A stretch of DNA of 64,000 bases from Erysipelotrichaceae bacterium (GCA_017404785.1 JAFRBQ010000015.1:1-64000); one strand, 5' to 3'. Positions 9,332-18,207 are shown, counted from the first letter of the stretch. Made by a program: numbers and translations. Notes: generated from the sequence alone by a model not told the origin.

Positions 9332-10126
9332 ATGATCGATTATTCGGAAAACTCTGGTAAACAATACCATATTGGCGTTGGAAAGGAAGATATCGGAAAG
9401 TATGTGATCTTGCCTGGTGATCCTGGTAGATGTGCGAAGATCGCCAAATATTTCGATGATCCTCAGAAGGTTGGACAGAATCGTGAATATGTTACATATA
9501 CCGGTTATCTAAATGGTGAAAAAGTCTCTGTATGTTCTACCGGAATCGGCGGTCCAAGTGCTTCGATAGCTCTTGAGGAACTCGTTGCCAATGGGGCACA
9601 TACTTTTATTAGAATAGGTACCTGTGGTGGTATGCAGCTGGATGTCAAGTCCGGTGATGTGGCTGTTGCTACAGCTTCCATCAGAATGGAAGGCACGAGC
9701 AGGGAATATGCGCCGATCGAATTTCCGGCAATCGCCAATCTTGATGTGACAAATGCTCTGGTTCAGGCCTGCAAGAATCTTAATCAGTCATATGTTGTTG
9801 GTGTATCACAATCCAAGGATTCCTTCTATGGCCAGCATCGTCCTGAAACATTGCCTAACGGTGATGAACTCATCAGAAAGTGGAAGGCCTGGCTCGCTCT
9901 TGACTGCAAAGTTTCGGAAATGGAAAGTGCTGCCTTGTTTATTGTTGGACAATATCTCAAAGTCAGAGTCGGAGCCTGTTTCCTTGTTGTAGCAAACCAG
10001 GAAAGGGCACTTGCAGGACTGGATAATCCTCAGGTTCATGATACCGACGGAGCCATAAGAGTTACGATCGAAGCAATAAAACTTCTTATCGATGCGAATA
10101 GACAGCAGGAAAATTTTAATCGTTAA
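9332..10126 (+). CDS. udp: Uridine phosphorylase
   Basis: A 264-residue nucleoside phosphorylase that cleaves uridine with phosphate to uracil and ribose-1-phosphate. The N-terminus [11 protein letters not shown] carries the phosphate-binding Gly/Arg motif, followed by [23 protein letters not shown] and the substrate-binding MESAAL motif. The stretch [15 protein letters not shown] matches the Udp branch rather than purine phosphorylase. AAGGAG lies 8 nt before the ATG. It follows folC by 18 nt and overlaps the next gene by 35 nt. Purine-nucleoside phosphorylase is the alternative but fits the motifs less well. Confidence 0.88.
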   Translation: MIDYSENSGKQYHIGVGKEDIGKYVILPGDPGRCAKIAKYFDDPQKVGQNREYVTYTGYLNGEKVSVCSTGIGGPSASIALEELVANGAHTFIRIGTCGGMQLDVKSGDVAVATASIRMEGTSREYAPIEFPAIANLDVTNALVQACKNLNQSYVVGVSQSKDSFYGQHRPETLPNGDELIRKWKAWLALDCKVSEMESAALFIVGQYLKVRVGACFLVVANQERALAGLDNPQVHDTDGAIRVTIEAIKLLIDANRQQENFNR

Positions 10127-10601
10127 TCTGATCGCTTACGTACTGTTTCTTTTGCCACTGGGCAGATTGGATCTATTCAAAGAAAACTATTCGACCCTTA
10201 GTTTAGATACTAGGGGTTATTTCTATCTGCTGTTTCTGGGTATAGTTATCGGTTTACTTCTGGCATATGAAACATATCATATTAACAATAAGGAAATGGC
10301 GACAGGTATGTTTCTTTCACTGTTTCTGGGAACGGTAATCCCTCATCATATTCCATATGATCTTCAGGGCAATCTGCATCTTCTTTTTGCGTATCTTGGC
10401 TTTGCGGGAATAATGTCGATCACTTTCATGAATCTTATAAGATATAACAATCAGTACCTTATCAATATGTATTTTCTTTCATTATTTTCATTGGCTTTTC
10501 TTTATATGCACTATGGCATGGTCAATACCTTGATGGAAGTGATAATAATGACACTGAATCTTTTCGTTAATTATTTACTATATAAAAAGAAATGCCTTTA
10601 A
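10092..10601 (+). CDS. Small integral membrane protein of unknown function
   Basis: A 169-residue protein with about five hydrophobic membrane segments. I do not recognise the family. Polar landmarks are a His pair in [11 protein letters not shown] and another His in [12 protein letters not shown], both near predicted segment ends, which could form a metal or ligand site. The frame starts 35 nt inside udp without a visible ribosome binding site, so translation probably depends on udp translation. It ends at a bidirectional terminator shared with folD. Confidence 0.7.
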   Translation: MRIDSRKILIVNLIAYVLFLLPLGRLDLFKENYSTLSLDTRGYFYLLFLGIVIGLLLAYETYHINNKEMATGMFLSLFLGTVIPHHIPYDLQGNLHLLFAYLGFAGIMSITFMNLIRYNNQYLINMYFLSLFSLAFLYMHYGMVNTLMEVIIMTLNLFVNYLLYKKKCL

Positions 10602-10614
10602 GCATTTCTTTTAC
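10587..10614. terminator. Bidirectional intrinsic terminator between the udp unit and folD
   Basis: AAGAAATGC (10587-10595) pairs with GCATTTCTT (10602-10610) around a 6-nt loop. Plus-strand transcripts end in TTTT and minus-strand transcripts in TTTTT. The stops of both convergent genes lie inside the hairpin. Confidence 0.8.
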
Positions 10615-11449
10615 ATGATTCAATCACATGAGATATCAGTATGCATGAGGTAAGTGATCCCACGCCTCCTGGTACCGGAGTGATATCCTTTACGAGCGGC
10701 TCCACTTCTTCGAATAATACATCACCACACAGTTTCTGTTTCTTTTCATTCCAGGATATACCTACATCGATCACGGTCTGTTCTTTATTCACATAATTTC
10801 TGTTTATTGATTCCATCTTTCCTGTTGCACAGATCAGAATATCAGCATTGGATGCGATCTTTTCAATATCTTCTGTCCTGGAATGGGCGATCGTCACTGT
10901 GGCATTCAGGTTTGTAAGCATCATTGCGACCGGTTTCCCTATGACCAGTGATCTACCAAGAACGACAACATTCTTGCCTTTAGGATCGATATCGTAGTAG
11001 TTGAGTATCTCAATGACTGATTGAGCAGTACATGGAGCAAAACCCAGATCCTTGTTTATGAATATTCCCGCAAGAGAAAGGTCATTGCATCCATCGACAT
11101 CCTTTTCAGGTTTGATCATGATTCTGAGTTCATCGTCATTGAAACGCTCAGGTAAAGGTCTGAAGACCAGGATACCGTGAATGTTTTTATCATTATTAGA
11201 CTGTTCAAGCTTTTCATAGAATTCTTCAGTTGAAACATCTTCATCAAAGATATATCTGATTACATTTATTCCAGCTTTTTCCGCTTTCTTGTTGATGCCT
11301 TTTTCGTATGAGAGGTCACTGTCCTTTTCACCGATCCTGAAGATCGCCAGAGTAGGGCATAGACCCTTGCCTTTGAGTTCCTCAACAGTCTTACGATTCT
11401 TTTCCATCAGTGCATCGGCAACGATCTTGCCTTTTAAGAGTCTAGCCAT
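10598..11449 (-). CDS. folD: Methylenetetrahydrofolate dehydrogenase FolD, predicted to lack cyclohydrolase activity
   Basis: A 283-residue FolD-family protein that oxidises 5,10-methylene-THF to methenyl-THF with NAD(P). The Rossmann motif GRSLVIGKP and the C-terminal PVPGGVGSLT are intact. Two residues tied to the second, cyclohydrolase, activity in bifunctional enzymes are changed: four residues after the conserved Tyr48 stands Ile52 instead of the catalytic Lys, and VQLPLP reads VFRPLP (Phe96 for Gln). The neighbouring fchA, overlapping by 8 nt, encodes a separate cyclohydrolase-family enzyme, so this FolD is probably a dehydrogenase only. GAGG precedes the ATG by 8 nt. Confidence 0.92.
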   Translation of the reverse strand: MARLLKGKIVADALMEKNRKTVEELKGKGLCPTLAIFRIGEKDSDLSYEKGINKKAEKAGINVIRYIFDEDVSTEEFYEKLEQSNNDKNIHGILVFRPLPERFNDDELRIMIKPEKDVDGCNDLSLAGIFINKDLGFAPCTAQSVIEILNYYDIDPKGKNVVVLGRSLVIGKPVAMMLTNLNATVTIAHSRTEDIEKIASNADILICATGKMESINRNYVNKEQTVIDVGISWNEKKQKLCGDVLFEEVEPLVKDITPVPGGVGSLTSCILISHVIESCKRNA

Positions 11450-12059
11450 TGTTCAACCTCGTTTTTATTGCTTCAAATATATTCAGTGCTTTTTCTGAAT
11501 ATTCCTTAAGTAATGCATAAGCATTCTTCTCAAGAGAATCAGCATATTCTTTGTCTTTCATCAGATTGGTATTGACGATTATGTTTATATAGGCACCATA
11601 CAGTACGCCATGTGCCAGCATAACTGATGTTGCTGCATCACTGACAGATAGTTTAGAACCGATAACAGAGAGTCTTTCATCTAGTTCAATGATCATGCAG
11701 GTATGTTTCAGGATCTGATATGGTGAATCGGCAGCTGTTTTAAGACAGCTTTCCATCCTGCTTTCATAATCCGGATCATCTTTTGACATTTTATAGGTTT
11801 CAGAAAGAGGCTTAAAAGCTTCGGCGTCCTTATTTATGCATTCAAGAAGTTCTGTTCTTAAACAGGTAAGTTCAGCTTTTATCTTTTCAAGTTCTTCGTT
11901 GTATTCAAGATACTTTTTCTTGCCGATAGTAAGATTAGTGACCATTTCACCAAGTGAAGCACTTAATGCGCCAACAGCCGCACTTACACCACCGCCACCA
12001 GGAACAGGAGCACTGGATGCACTTAATTCGCTGAATTCAGCTAAGGTTTTGTTTTTCAT
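11442..12059 (-). CDS. fchA: Methenyltetrahydrofolate cyclohydrolase of the cyclodeaminase family (FchA-like)
   Basis: A 205-residue all-helical protein of the formiminotransferase-cyclodeaminase/FchA family. The N-terminal signature SSAPVPGGGGVSAAVGALSA is the family hallmark, followed by long helices. Family members hydrolyse methenyl-THF to 10-formyl-THF, or deaminate formimino-THF. No histidine-degradation genes are nearby, while fhs and folD flank it, so the cyclohydrolase role is favoured. It directly follows the fhs stop codon and overlaps folD by 8 nt, a tightly coupled operon. Confidence 0.87.
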   Translation of the reverse strand: MKNKTLAEFSELSASSAPVPGGGGVSAAVGALSASLGEMVTNLTIGKKKYLEYNEELEKIKAELTCLRTELLECINKDAEAFKPLSETYKMSKDDPDYESRMESCLKTAADSPYQILKHTCMIIELDERLSVIGSKLSVSDAATSVMLAHGVLYGAYINIIVNTNLMKDKEYADSLEKNAYALLKEYSEKALNIFEAIKTRLNNG

Positions 12060-13736
12060 TTAGAAAAGTCCTGTGATCTTTCCGTTTTCATCGACATCTA
12101 TTTTCTCGGCAGCTGGAACTTTAGGAAGGCCAGGCATCGTCATGATCTCGCCGGTCAGAGCTACGATAAAGCCAGCACCAGCTGAGACTTTAAGATTTCT
12201 GACGGAGATCCTGAAATCCTTAGGTGCTCCTAACTTGTTCTGATCATCGGAGAAAGAGTATTGAGTCTTTGCCATACAGATAGGAAGATTAGAGAAACCA
12301 AGTTCCTCCAGCTGTTTAAGCTGTTTTGGAGCATTTCCTACAAGGTCTACACCATCAGCGTGATAGATCTTCTTTGATATTGCATTGAGTTTTTCTTCAA
12401 TGGACATATCATCGCTGTAGGCAAAAGTGAAATCATTATCCATTTCACAAAGTCTTACAACTTCCTGTGCAAGAGCTTTACCACCTTCGCCACCTTTGGT
12501 GAAGACTTCCGATAAGGCGACATTGACGCCTAATTCCTTACACTTGTTTTCAATGAAATCAAGTTCTTCCTTGATATCGGTAGGGAAGGCATTTATGGCA
12601 ACAACACATGGAAGCTTATAGACTTTAGTGATATTTTCAACATGCTGAAGCAGATTAGGAAGACCGCTTTTAAGGGCTTCAAGATTCGGTTCATTAAGTT
12701 TATCTTTAGCTACACCACCGTGGTGTTTCAAAGCTCTGATCGTTGCGACCAGTACAACGGCATCAGGCTTGAGATTTGCCAGACGACATTTGATATCGAG
12801 GAACTTTTCAGCGCCTAGATCGGCACCAAATCCAGCCTCGGTAACACAGTAATCACCCAATTTCATTGCAAGTCTTGTTGCGGTTACTGAGTTGCAACCA
12901 TGAGCAATATTGGCAAAAGGTCCACCATGGACAAATGCCGGAGTTCCTTCAAGCGTCTGTACAAGATTAGGCTTGAGCGCATCCTTGAGAAGGGCAGTCA
13001 TTGCTCCCTGAGCTTTCAGATCCTTGGCTGTAACAGGTTTATTATCGTATGTATAGCCGATAACGATCTTGCCCAATCTTTCTTTAAGGTCAACGATATC
13101 TGAAGAAAGACAGAGAATAGCCATTACTTCAGAGGCAACGGTAATATCAAAACCATCCTGTCTAGGAGTTCCGTCAGTTCTGTTGCCTAAGCCATCAACG
13201 ATATTTCTCAGCTGTCTGTCATTCATATCGACAGCTCTACGCCAGGTTATTCGTTTTGGATCAATATTCAATGAATTTCCCTGCTGGATATGGTTATCGA
13301 TCATGGCAGCCAGAAGGTTATTGGCAGCACCGATCGCATGGAAATCGCCAGTGAAATGAAGGTTGATATCTTCCATCGGCACGACCTGGGCATATCCGCC
13401 TCCAGCTGCACCACCTTTGACACCGAAGACCGGACCAAGAGAAGGTTCTCTTAAAGCAACCACCGATTTCTTGCCGATCTTTCTTAGACCATCCGCGAGA
13501 CCTACTGTTGTTGTGGTCTTTCCTTCACCGGCTGGTGTAGGGTTGATGGCAGTGACCAGGATCAGCTTACCGTCTTTCTTATCCTTAAGATCCTTAAGCA
13601 ACTGATAATCGATCTTTGCCTTGTAATTGCCATACTGTTCAAGATACTTCTCATCGATATCAAGTTTCTTGGCGATATCGGTGATCTTTTCCATCCTGCA
13701 GCTCTGCGCTATTTCAATATCTGTCAACATATACAT
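12060..13736 (-). CDS. fhs: Formate-tetrahydrofolate ligase
   Basis: A 556-558 residue enzyme that makes 10-formyl-THF from formate, THF and ATP. The P-loop TPAGEGKT is at 67-74, followed by [20 protein letters not shown] and the [11 protein letters not shown] substrate region. Length is standard. GGAGG lies only 3 nt before the ATG at 13736 but 9 nt before the in-frame ATG at 13730, so translation more probably starts at 13730. It lies 9 nt after folT and abuts fchA, so formate, THF import and downstream interconversion are produced together. Confidence 0.96.
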   Translation of the reverse strand: MYMLTDIEIAQSCRMEKITDIAKKLDIDEKYLEQYGNYKAKIDYQLLKDLKDKKDGKLILVTAINPTPAGEGKTTTTVGLADGLRKIGKKSVVALREPSLGPVFGVKGGAAGGGYAQVVPMEDINLHFTGDFHAIGAANNLLAAMIDNHIQQGNSLNIDPKRITWRRAVDMNDRQLRNIVDGLGNRTDGTPRQDGFDITVASEVMAILCLSSDIVDLKERLGKIVIGYTYDNKPVTAKDLKAQGAMTALLKDALKPNLVQTLEGTPAFVHGGPFANIAHGCNSVTATRLAMKLGDYCVTEAGFGADLGAEKFLDIKCRLANLKPDAVVLVATIRALKHHGGVAKDKLNEPNLEALKSGLPNLLQHVENITKVYKLPCVVAINAFPTDIKEELDFIENKCKELGVNVALSEVFTKGGEGGKALAQEVVRLCEMDNDFTFAYSDDMSIEEKLNAISKKIYHADGVDLVGNAPKQLKQLEELGFSNLPICMAKTQYSFSDDQNKLGAPKDFRISVRNLKVSAGAGFIVALTGEIMTMPGLPKVPAAEKIDVDENGKITGLF

Positions 13737-13745
13737 AATCCTCCA

Positions 13746-14270
13746 TTAATCAATAACGTTTCTTTTCAGCAAGCTGATAAGTTTAGGCAAAGCCAGTGAG
13801 TAGATGATCGCCAGAATTATTCCGGTAATGATCTTAAGTCCCAGACTTCCGAAAACAAGAGTCGAAGAATAATAGCCGAACATTTTTGAATCAACATATA
13901 ATGCCAGCGTATTTAAAGCCGTAACTATCAGATTACTGATAATCACGATAAAGCAGGTCTGCCTGAAATCTAAAGAAAAGTTCTTAGATCTGGCATAAAT
14001 TCCAGCTACATAACCGCTTAGTGCGTGGGGTAGTACCCATAGGATCGTTGTAGCAGTAATACCATAACCTGAGAACAGTATTTGATAGATGAATGAGCCT
14101 ACACCTCCGACGATTAGACCATCAACTGGACCTAACAGTAAACTGGCTACATAGATAGGGAATGCCTCCAAAGTGAACTTGAAGTTCAGCACTTTTATTG
14201 GCGTCAGGATACTGAGCACACAATAAACAGCGATCAACATAGCTAGGCTAGTCAATCTTTTGGTATTCAT
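13746..14270 (-). CDS. folT: ECF transporter S component, folate-specific (FolT-like)
   Basis: A 174-residue membrane protein with about six hydrophobic segments, of the energy-coupling-factor S-component family. The motif NFKFTLEAFPIYVASLLLGP followed by the Gly-rich GGVGSFIYQ resembles FolT, and the operon partners fhs, fchA and folD are all folate enzymes. S components work with a shared EcfA/A'/T module, which is not in this window. The ATG at 14270 is preferred over 14300: TATAAT ends 7 nt upstream of it and the longer form would begin before the promoter. No ribosome binding site is present, so a leaderless message is predicted. Confidence 0.82.
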   Translation of the reverse strand: MNTKRLTSLAMLIAVYCVLSILTPIKVLNFKFTLEAFPIYVASLLLGPVDGLIVGGVGSFIYQILFSGYGITATTILWVLPHALSGYVAGIYARSKNFSLDFRQTCFIVIISNLIVTALNTLALYVDSKMFGYYSSTLVFGSLGLKIITGIILAIIYSLALPKLISLLKRNVID

Positions 14271-14277
14271 GAATACT

Positions 14278-14283
14278 ATTATA
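14278..14283 (-). promoter_or_regulatory. -10 element of folT, predicted leaderless
   Basis: TATAAT on the minus strand ends 7 nt before the folT ATG (14270), and no Shine-Dalgarno sequence intervenes. A start site at or one base from the ATG leaves no room for a folate riboswitch. Confidence 0.6.
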
Positions 14284-14287
14284 GTAC

Positions 14288-14314
14288 AAATCCCAGGCAT
14301 TAAACCTGGGATTT
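14288..14314. repeat. Inverted repeat between glgB and folT
   Basis: AAATCCCAGG (14288-14297) and CCTGGGATTT (14305-14314) form a perfect 10-bp stem with a 7-nt loop. It follows the glgB stop by a few bases and covers the expected -35 region of folT. The minus-strand tail is TTTGTAC, a poor T-tract, so it could be a weak glgB terminator, a binding site at the folT promoter, or both. Confidence 0.5.
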
Positions 14315-14321
14315 ACTTTTT

Positions 14322-16211
14322 CTATAATTTTGATGGGACGAGGACCATACAGGTTCTGGAAGGTAAGTAGAGACTAACATAATTTCCTTCCATGCCTGGC
14401 ACAAATGCGCTCTTAGGATCACGGGATATCCTTTCATATCCGCCATATCTTTCATCATCGGATGTGAACAGGACATAATGATCGCAGGCATGAGATACAG
14501 GGATTGTATAATCCGTATAGTCGTTGGTAGGTGAGAAGTTGAATACGAAGACCAGACCGCCTCTTTCAAAGGCTATGACGTGATCTGATTCATGGACCCA
14601 CTTGATATTCGGATAGAATTCGTTGAAAACATTGTAGTGCTTGATGGTATGGACCATATCATGATCGAAATTGTTGAGGAACTGGAATTTCAGATCGTTG
14701 TTGTAGAGCAGGCTCCATTGTCTGCGGCAGTATTTGAAACTGTTGCCGTTGCCTTCTCTTGGGAAGTCGATCCATTCCGGATGACCGAATTCATTACCCA
14801 TGAAAGTCAGATAACCCGTACCGCCAGCTGCGATCGTTATAAGCCTTATCATCTTATGTAAAGCCATGGCACGATCGATAACGAAGGTGTGAGTATCTTT
14901 ACCCATCTCGTAGTACATATTCGCATCAGCCAGTCGGAACATTATCGTCTTATCGCCGACCAGGGCCTGATCATGGCTTTCTACATAAGCTATGGTTCCT
15001 TCGTTGCGGTTGGTCAGTTGACCATAAATATTGTATAAGCCCCAGTCTTCATCCTTGACTTCCTTGATCAGTTTTATCCACATATCCGGAGTGCCCATAC
15101 CTAAACGGTAATTGAAACCGATACCGCCATTTGGAACAGGCTGACACATGCCAGGCATACCGGACATATCTTCAGCGATCGTAATGGCATCCGGTTTCAT
15201 TTTGTGTATGAGTTCGTTTGCCAGCATCAGATAGGTGACAGCTTCTGTATCGGTATCCATGGAGAAGTATTTGTCCATGTTATCGAAATCGTGTCCTAAT
15301 CCATGATGGTGATAAAGCATGGAAGTGACACCATCGAATCTGAAGCCATCAAGGTGATATTCTTCAAGCCAGAACTTAAGATTGCTCAAAAGGAAATGAA
15401 GGACTTCTGGTTTATCATAGTTGAACAGTTTTGTGCCCCAGGCTGGATGATCGCCCAGACCGCCGTCATGGAAATACTGATAGACTGTGCCATCCAACAT
15501 ATTCAGACCTTCAAGAGTATTTCCGACTGCATGGGAATGAACTAGGTCAAGCAGGACTCTGATGCCCATGTTGTGAGCCTTGTCGACGAGATATTTGAGT
15601 TCATCAGGATAACCGAAACGGCTGGAAGCCGCAAAGAAATTGGATACCTGATAACCGAATGAGCCATAGTATGGATGTTCCATGACAGCCATGAGCTGTA
15701 TCGTGTTATAGCCAAGGTCCTTTACATGAGGTAAAACGTTATCCGCAAATTCACGATAGGTGGCGATCCTGTAATCTTCGGAAGACATGCCGATATGCGC
15801 TTCATATATAAGCAATGGTTCATCACATTTGAAACCTTCATCATCCCAGTGATAATCATCTTCCCAGATCTCGGCACACCAGCTCTGGGTATTCCAGTCC
15901 TGAATCGCTCTGGTGGTGTAGGCCGGAAGGTGCTGTGTGAGCTTATCACCGTTCTTGACGATCGTCATGACCTTGCTGCCTTTATGAAGAGTATCGCCAG
16001 GAAGTTCAACTTCCCAGTCGCCATTATCGATCCTCTTTAATGGAGTATCGAGCCAATGCCATTCATTGAAGTCGCCGGTCAGATACAGCTGATCAGCTGC
16101 CGGCGCCCATTCTCTGTATACCCAACCATTTTTGGTGCGATGGAAACCATAATACTTATGTCCGTTGGCAAACGAGACGATATCTCCATCTTCACCCAAG
16201 AGCTGATTCAT
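14322..16211 (-). CDS. glgB: 1,4-alpha-glucan branching enzyme (GH13, eukaryote-like subtype), 5' end disrupted
   Basis: A branching enzyme that makes alpha-1,6 branches in glycogen. The open frame of 629 residues contains the CBM48-like N-terminal domain (EWAPAADQLYLTGDFNEW), the GH13 nucleophile region DGFRFDGVTSM, the acid/base stretch TIAEDMSGMPG and VESHDQALVGDK. FMGNEFGHPEWIDFPREGN is typical of the eukaryote-like subfamily. The same frame continues upstream to an ATG at 16295 with a strong GAGGTG site, but a TAG at 16218-16220 separates the two parts. ATG 16211 has no ribosome binding site of its own and lies 6 nt after that stop, so reinitiation or coupling is needed. Confidence 0.93.
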   Translation of the reverse strand: MNQLLGEDGDIVSFANGHKYYGFHRTKNGWVYREWAPAADQLYLTGDFNEWHWLDTPLKRIDNGDWEVELPGDTLHKGSKVMTIVKNGDKLTQHLPAYTTRAIQDWNTQSWCAEIWEDDYHWDDEGFKCDEPLLIYEAHIGMSSEDYRIATYREFADNVLPHVKDLGYNTIQLMAVMEHPYYGSFGYQVSNFFAASSRFGYPDELKYLVDKAHNMGIRVLLDLVHSHAVGNTLEGLNMLDGTVYQYFHDGGLGDHPAWGTKLFNYDKPEVLHFLLSNLKFWLEEYHLDGFRFDGVTSMLYHHHGLGHDFDNMDKYFSMDTDTEAVTYLMLANELIHKMKPDAITIAEDMSGMPGMCQPVPNGGIGFNYRLGMGTPDMWIKLIKEVKDEDWGLYNIYGQLTNRNEGTIAYVESHDQALVGDKTIMFRLADANMYYEMGKDTHTFVIDRAMALHKMIRLITIAAGGTGYLTFMGNEFGHPEWIDFPREGNGNSFKYCRRQWSLLYNNDLKFQFLNNFDHDMVHTIKHYNVFNEFYPNIKWVHESDHVIAFERGGLVFVFNFSPTNDYTDYTIPVSHACDHYVLFTSDDERYGGYERISRDPKSAFVPGMEGNYVSLYLPSRTCMVLVPSKL

Positions 16212-16217
16212 ATTGAT

Positions 16218-16295
16218 CTAGTATAGATCTACACGCAGATTAAGATCGTTTTCGTAAGGAGCCAAATAAGGAAAGTCTTTGATAATTTTTAACAT
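16218..16295 (-). other. 25-codon frame upstream of and in frame with glgB, ending in TAG
   Basis: From ATG 16295 (GAGGTG 5 nt upstream) the frame reads MLKIIKDFPYLAPYENDL... and stops at TAG (16218-16220), three codons before the glgB ATG. The text resembles the N-terminal helix of eukaryote-like branching enzymes, which begin with a D-P-Y-L-x-P pattern. It is therefore probably the true beginning of glgB cut by a nonsense codon, or less likely a leader peptide coupled to glgB. Confidence 0.7.
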
Positions 16296-16305
16296 TTCTT
16301 CACCT

Positions 16306-16869
16306 CTAGTAATCTAATTTAGGTCCCTTGACGCAATACATGTAGACCCAGTTCTTCAAGTCGTAATCTTTATCTTCTTTGTATTTTTTCAGTTTTTCAC
16401 GGAAGATATCTTTCTTGTCCTCGGTAACAGTAAGAATACCGCAGCCATTATCGATCATGAACTTGTTGGCAAAAAGCAATGCTGCTCTGACATCGCCATC
16501 CGCAAAAAGTCTCTTGTCCAGGATATAGAGCAGAACATCGATTGCGATCTCCAGGTTTGCCCTGGTCGGCTGATTGATCATTTCGTTAAGTTCTCTGATC
16601 TGTGTTTCATTCAATTCACTTTTAACATCGCTGTTAAGATTCTTCATCAGTACTTCATGAAGATACATCAGACACCTGTAGTCATTTTCCACATCCGGAT
16701 TATTGAGGATAAAATCATAGGCCTCTTCAAAATTCTGTTTCGCAACAGGTCTTAAAGGGTCGTCCAGTTCATACCTGGATAAAGCCAGATTGTTTTTGAT
16801 CAGAGTATCGAGATGTTTTCTGACATAGGAAACATTCTGATTTCTGCTTAGCGTGTATTTATTGATCAT
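16306..16869 (-). CDS. Fic/Doc-fold family protein with an atypical active-site motif
   Basis: A 187-residue helical protein. Residues 121-145 read LFADGDVRAALLF then ANKFMIDNGCGIL, which lines up with the Fic motif region (F-x-D-G-N-[GK]-R followed by a LLxANxxxxxNG helix). The catalytic His is Arg120 here, Asn is Asp126 and the Gly/Lys is Val127, so AMP or phosphate transfer by the usual mechanism looks doubtful. YLHEVLMKNL and the C-terminal WVYMYCVKG also fit gut-Firmicute Fic-like proteins. It lies 10 nt upstream of the glgB reading frame in the same direction and has an AGGAAGA site. Function is unknown. Confidence 0.6.
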   Translation of the reverse strand: MINKYTLSRNQNVSYVRKHLDTLIKNNLALSRYELDDPLRPVAKQNFEEAYDFILNNPDVENDYRCLMYLHEVLMKNLNSDVKSELNETQIRELNEMINQPTRANLEIAIDVLLYILDKRLFADGDVRAALLFANKFMIDNGCGILTVTEDKKDIFREKLKKYKEDKDYDLKNWVYMYCVKGPKLDY

Positions 16870-16889
16870 AGTCTTCTTCCTTTAAGAAT

Positions 16890-16913
16890 ATTATAAACCA
16901 GAACGGGTATAAT
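16890..16913. promoter_or_regulatory. Divergent -10 elements between the Fic-like gene and the DUF218 gene
   Basis: TATAAT occurs on the minus strand (16890-16895), 20 nt before the Fic-like ATG, and on the plus strand (16908-16913), 36 nt before the DUF218 gene. Both genes would have short leaders; -35 elements are not convincing. Confidence 0.45.
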
Positions 16914-16949
16914 ATTTATAGGTGATTTTACACAAGAATATCTGTTGAA

Positions 16950-18179
16950 ATGAAAAAGATCAGATTCAATTCCCGTAACACAAAACCAAAAATATACAAT
17001 ATTCTGCTTCTGAGTATTGTTTTTGTCCTGATTCTGTTCTTATATTGGCTGATTAAACCTTTTGATGCATATTATTTATCTTATATATTTGCGGGATATC
17101 TGATCCTTGTGATCGTCTTTCTGATCGAGGCGTACATCAAACAACTGCAATATAATCCATATTCATATAATTCGATATACTATCTGAGCTTTGCGATCTT
17201 TGTGTTGACAGTTCTGATGACCACGCTGTATTTTATATATTTTTACGGATATTACAGTTCTCAGCCTTTCTTTAATGGATTTTATTCGTTGCTGTCAATA
17301 ATCCTTGATTCCGCAAAATATTACATGATTTATTCAAGTCCGGTCATTTTGATCGTATCGTTGATCATGGTGATATCAAATATCATTCTGATCAGAAAAG
17401 AAGGTTTCAGTTTTCCCAACAGTCTAAGTATCATAATGTCTTTTTTCCTGATCGGCGGAATTGTTTTCATGTATATATTCAATTACTACGTTTCAGGATC
17501 ATTTGCCTATGTTGTCTTTCACGAAGTTGTTTCTAATTCTTTTGCGGCGATCTATCTGTATTTTGAATGCATGCTGACAGGAACGGCTTTAGTCGATCTT
17601 TATGTATCCAAATATGAACCTGATTATAATGCTGACTATATCATCGTTCTGGGCTGCGGTATCGATGACAAAGGCAGACCATATCCTTTACTGGCTTCAA
17701 GGATCGAAAGAGCTTATAGGTTCTATCTGAAACAGTTGGGAGTGAGTAATAAAGAAGCCACCTTTATCACCTCAGGTGGACAGGGTCAGGATGAAGTCAT
17801 ATCCGAAAGTATGAGTATGAAAAACTATCTTCTGAATAAAGGAATAAGCGAAGACAGGATCATCATGGAAGACAGATCATTCAACACCAGAGAAAACATG
17901 GCTAATTCGAAGAAGATAATCGAAAAAAATGATCCGCAGGCTAAAGTACTGTTCTCAACCAGCGACTTTCATGTTTTCCGCAGTGGATTGATGGCCAGAA
18001 GAGAAAAAATGAAGGCGATCGGCATCGGCGCTAAGACCAAATGGTATTTCTTTCCTAATGCGATAATCAGAGAATTTGTCGGACTCTTGACGCAGCACAA
18101 GGGAAAACAGATCGCTGTAATCCTTGGCATGATAATCATCTACATAATAGAGACGCTGATCATATACAACATCTTATAA
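16950..18179 (+). CDS. Membrane protein with DUF218 (ElyC/SanA/YdcF-type) domain
   Basis: A 409-residue protein. The first ~220 residues contain about six hydrophobic membrane segments. The C-terminal part is a DUF218 domain: DYIIVLGCGIDDKGRPYPLL, ITSGGQGQDEVISES, EDRSFNTRENM and STSDFHVFRSGLMARR. DUF218 proteins such as E. coli SanA, ElyC and YdcF are linked to envelope integrity, but their chemistry is not settled. No strong ribosome binding site precedes the ATG. A final hydrophobic segment ends the protein, followed by a terminator. Confidence 0.85.
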   Translation: MKKIRFNSRNTKPKIYNILLLSIVFVLILFLYWLIKPFDAYYLSYIFAGYLILVIVFLIEAYIKQLQYNPYSYNSIYYLSFAIFVLTVLMTTLYFIYFYGYYSSQPFFNGFYSLLSIILDSAKYYMIYSSPVILIVSLIMVISNIILIRKEGFSFPNSLSIIMSFFLIGGIVFMYIFNYYVSGSFAYVVFHEVVSNSFAAIYLYFECMLTGTALVDLYVSKYEPDYNADYIIVLGCGIDDKGRPYPLLASRIERAYRFYLKQLGVSNKEATFITSGGQGQDEVISESMSMKNYLLNKGISEDRIIMEDRSFNTRENMANSKKIIEKNDPQAKVLFSTSDFHVFRSGLMARREKMKAIGIGAKTKWYFFPNAIIREFVGLLTQHKGKQIAVILGMIIIYIIETLIIYNIL

Positions 18180-18207
18180 AAAGAATGCTTGCGCATTCTT
18201 TATTTTG
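18180..18207. terminator. Bidirectional intrinsic terminator
   Basis: AAAGAATGC (18180-18188) pairs with GCATTCTTT (18193-18201) around TTGC, followed by ATTTT on the plus strand. It separates the convergent DUF218 and zinc-ribbon genes, and the stop codon of the latter lies at its edge. Confidence 0.75.

Noticed and set aside
14270-14330. Tetrahydrofolate riboswitch before folT
   Set aside because: The -10 element ends 7 nt before the ATG, and the only structure is a simple inverted repeat upstream of it.
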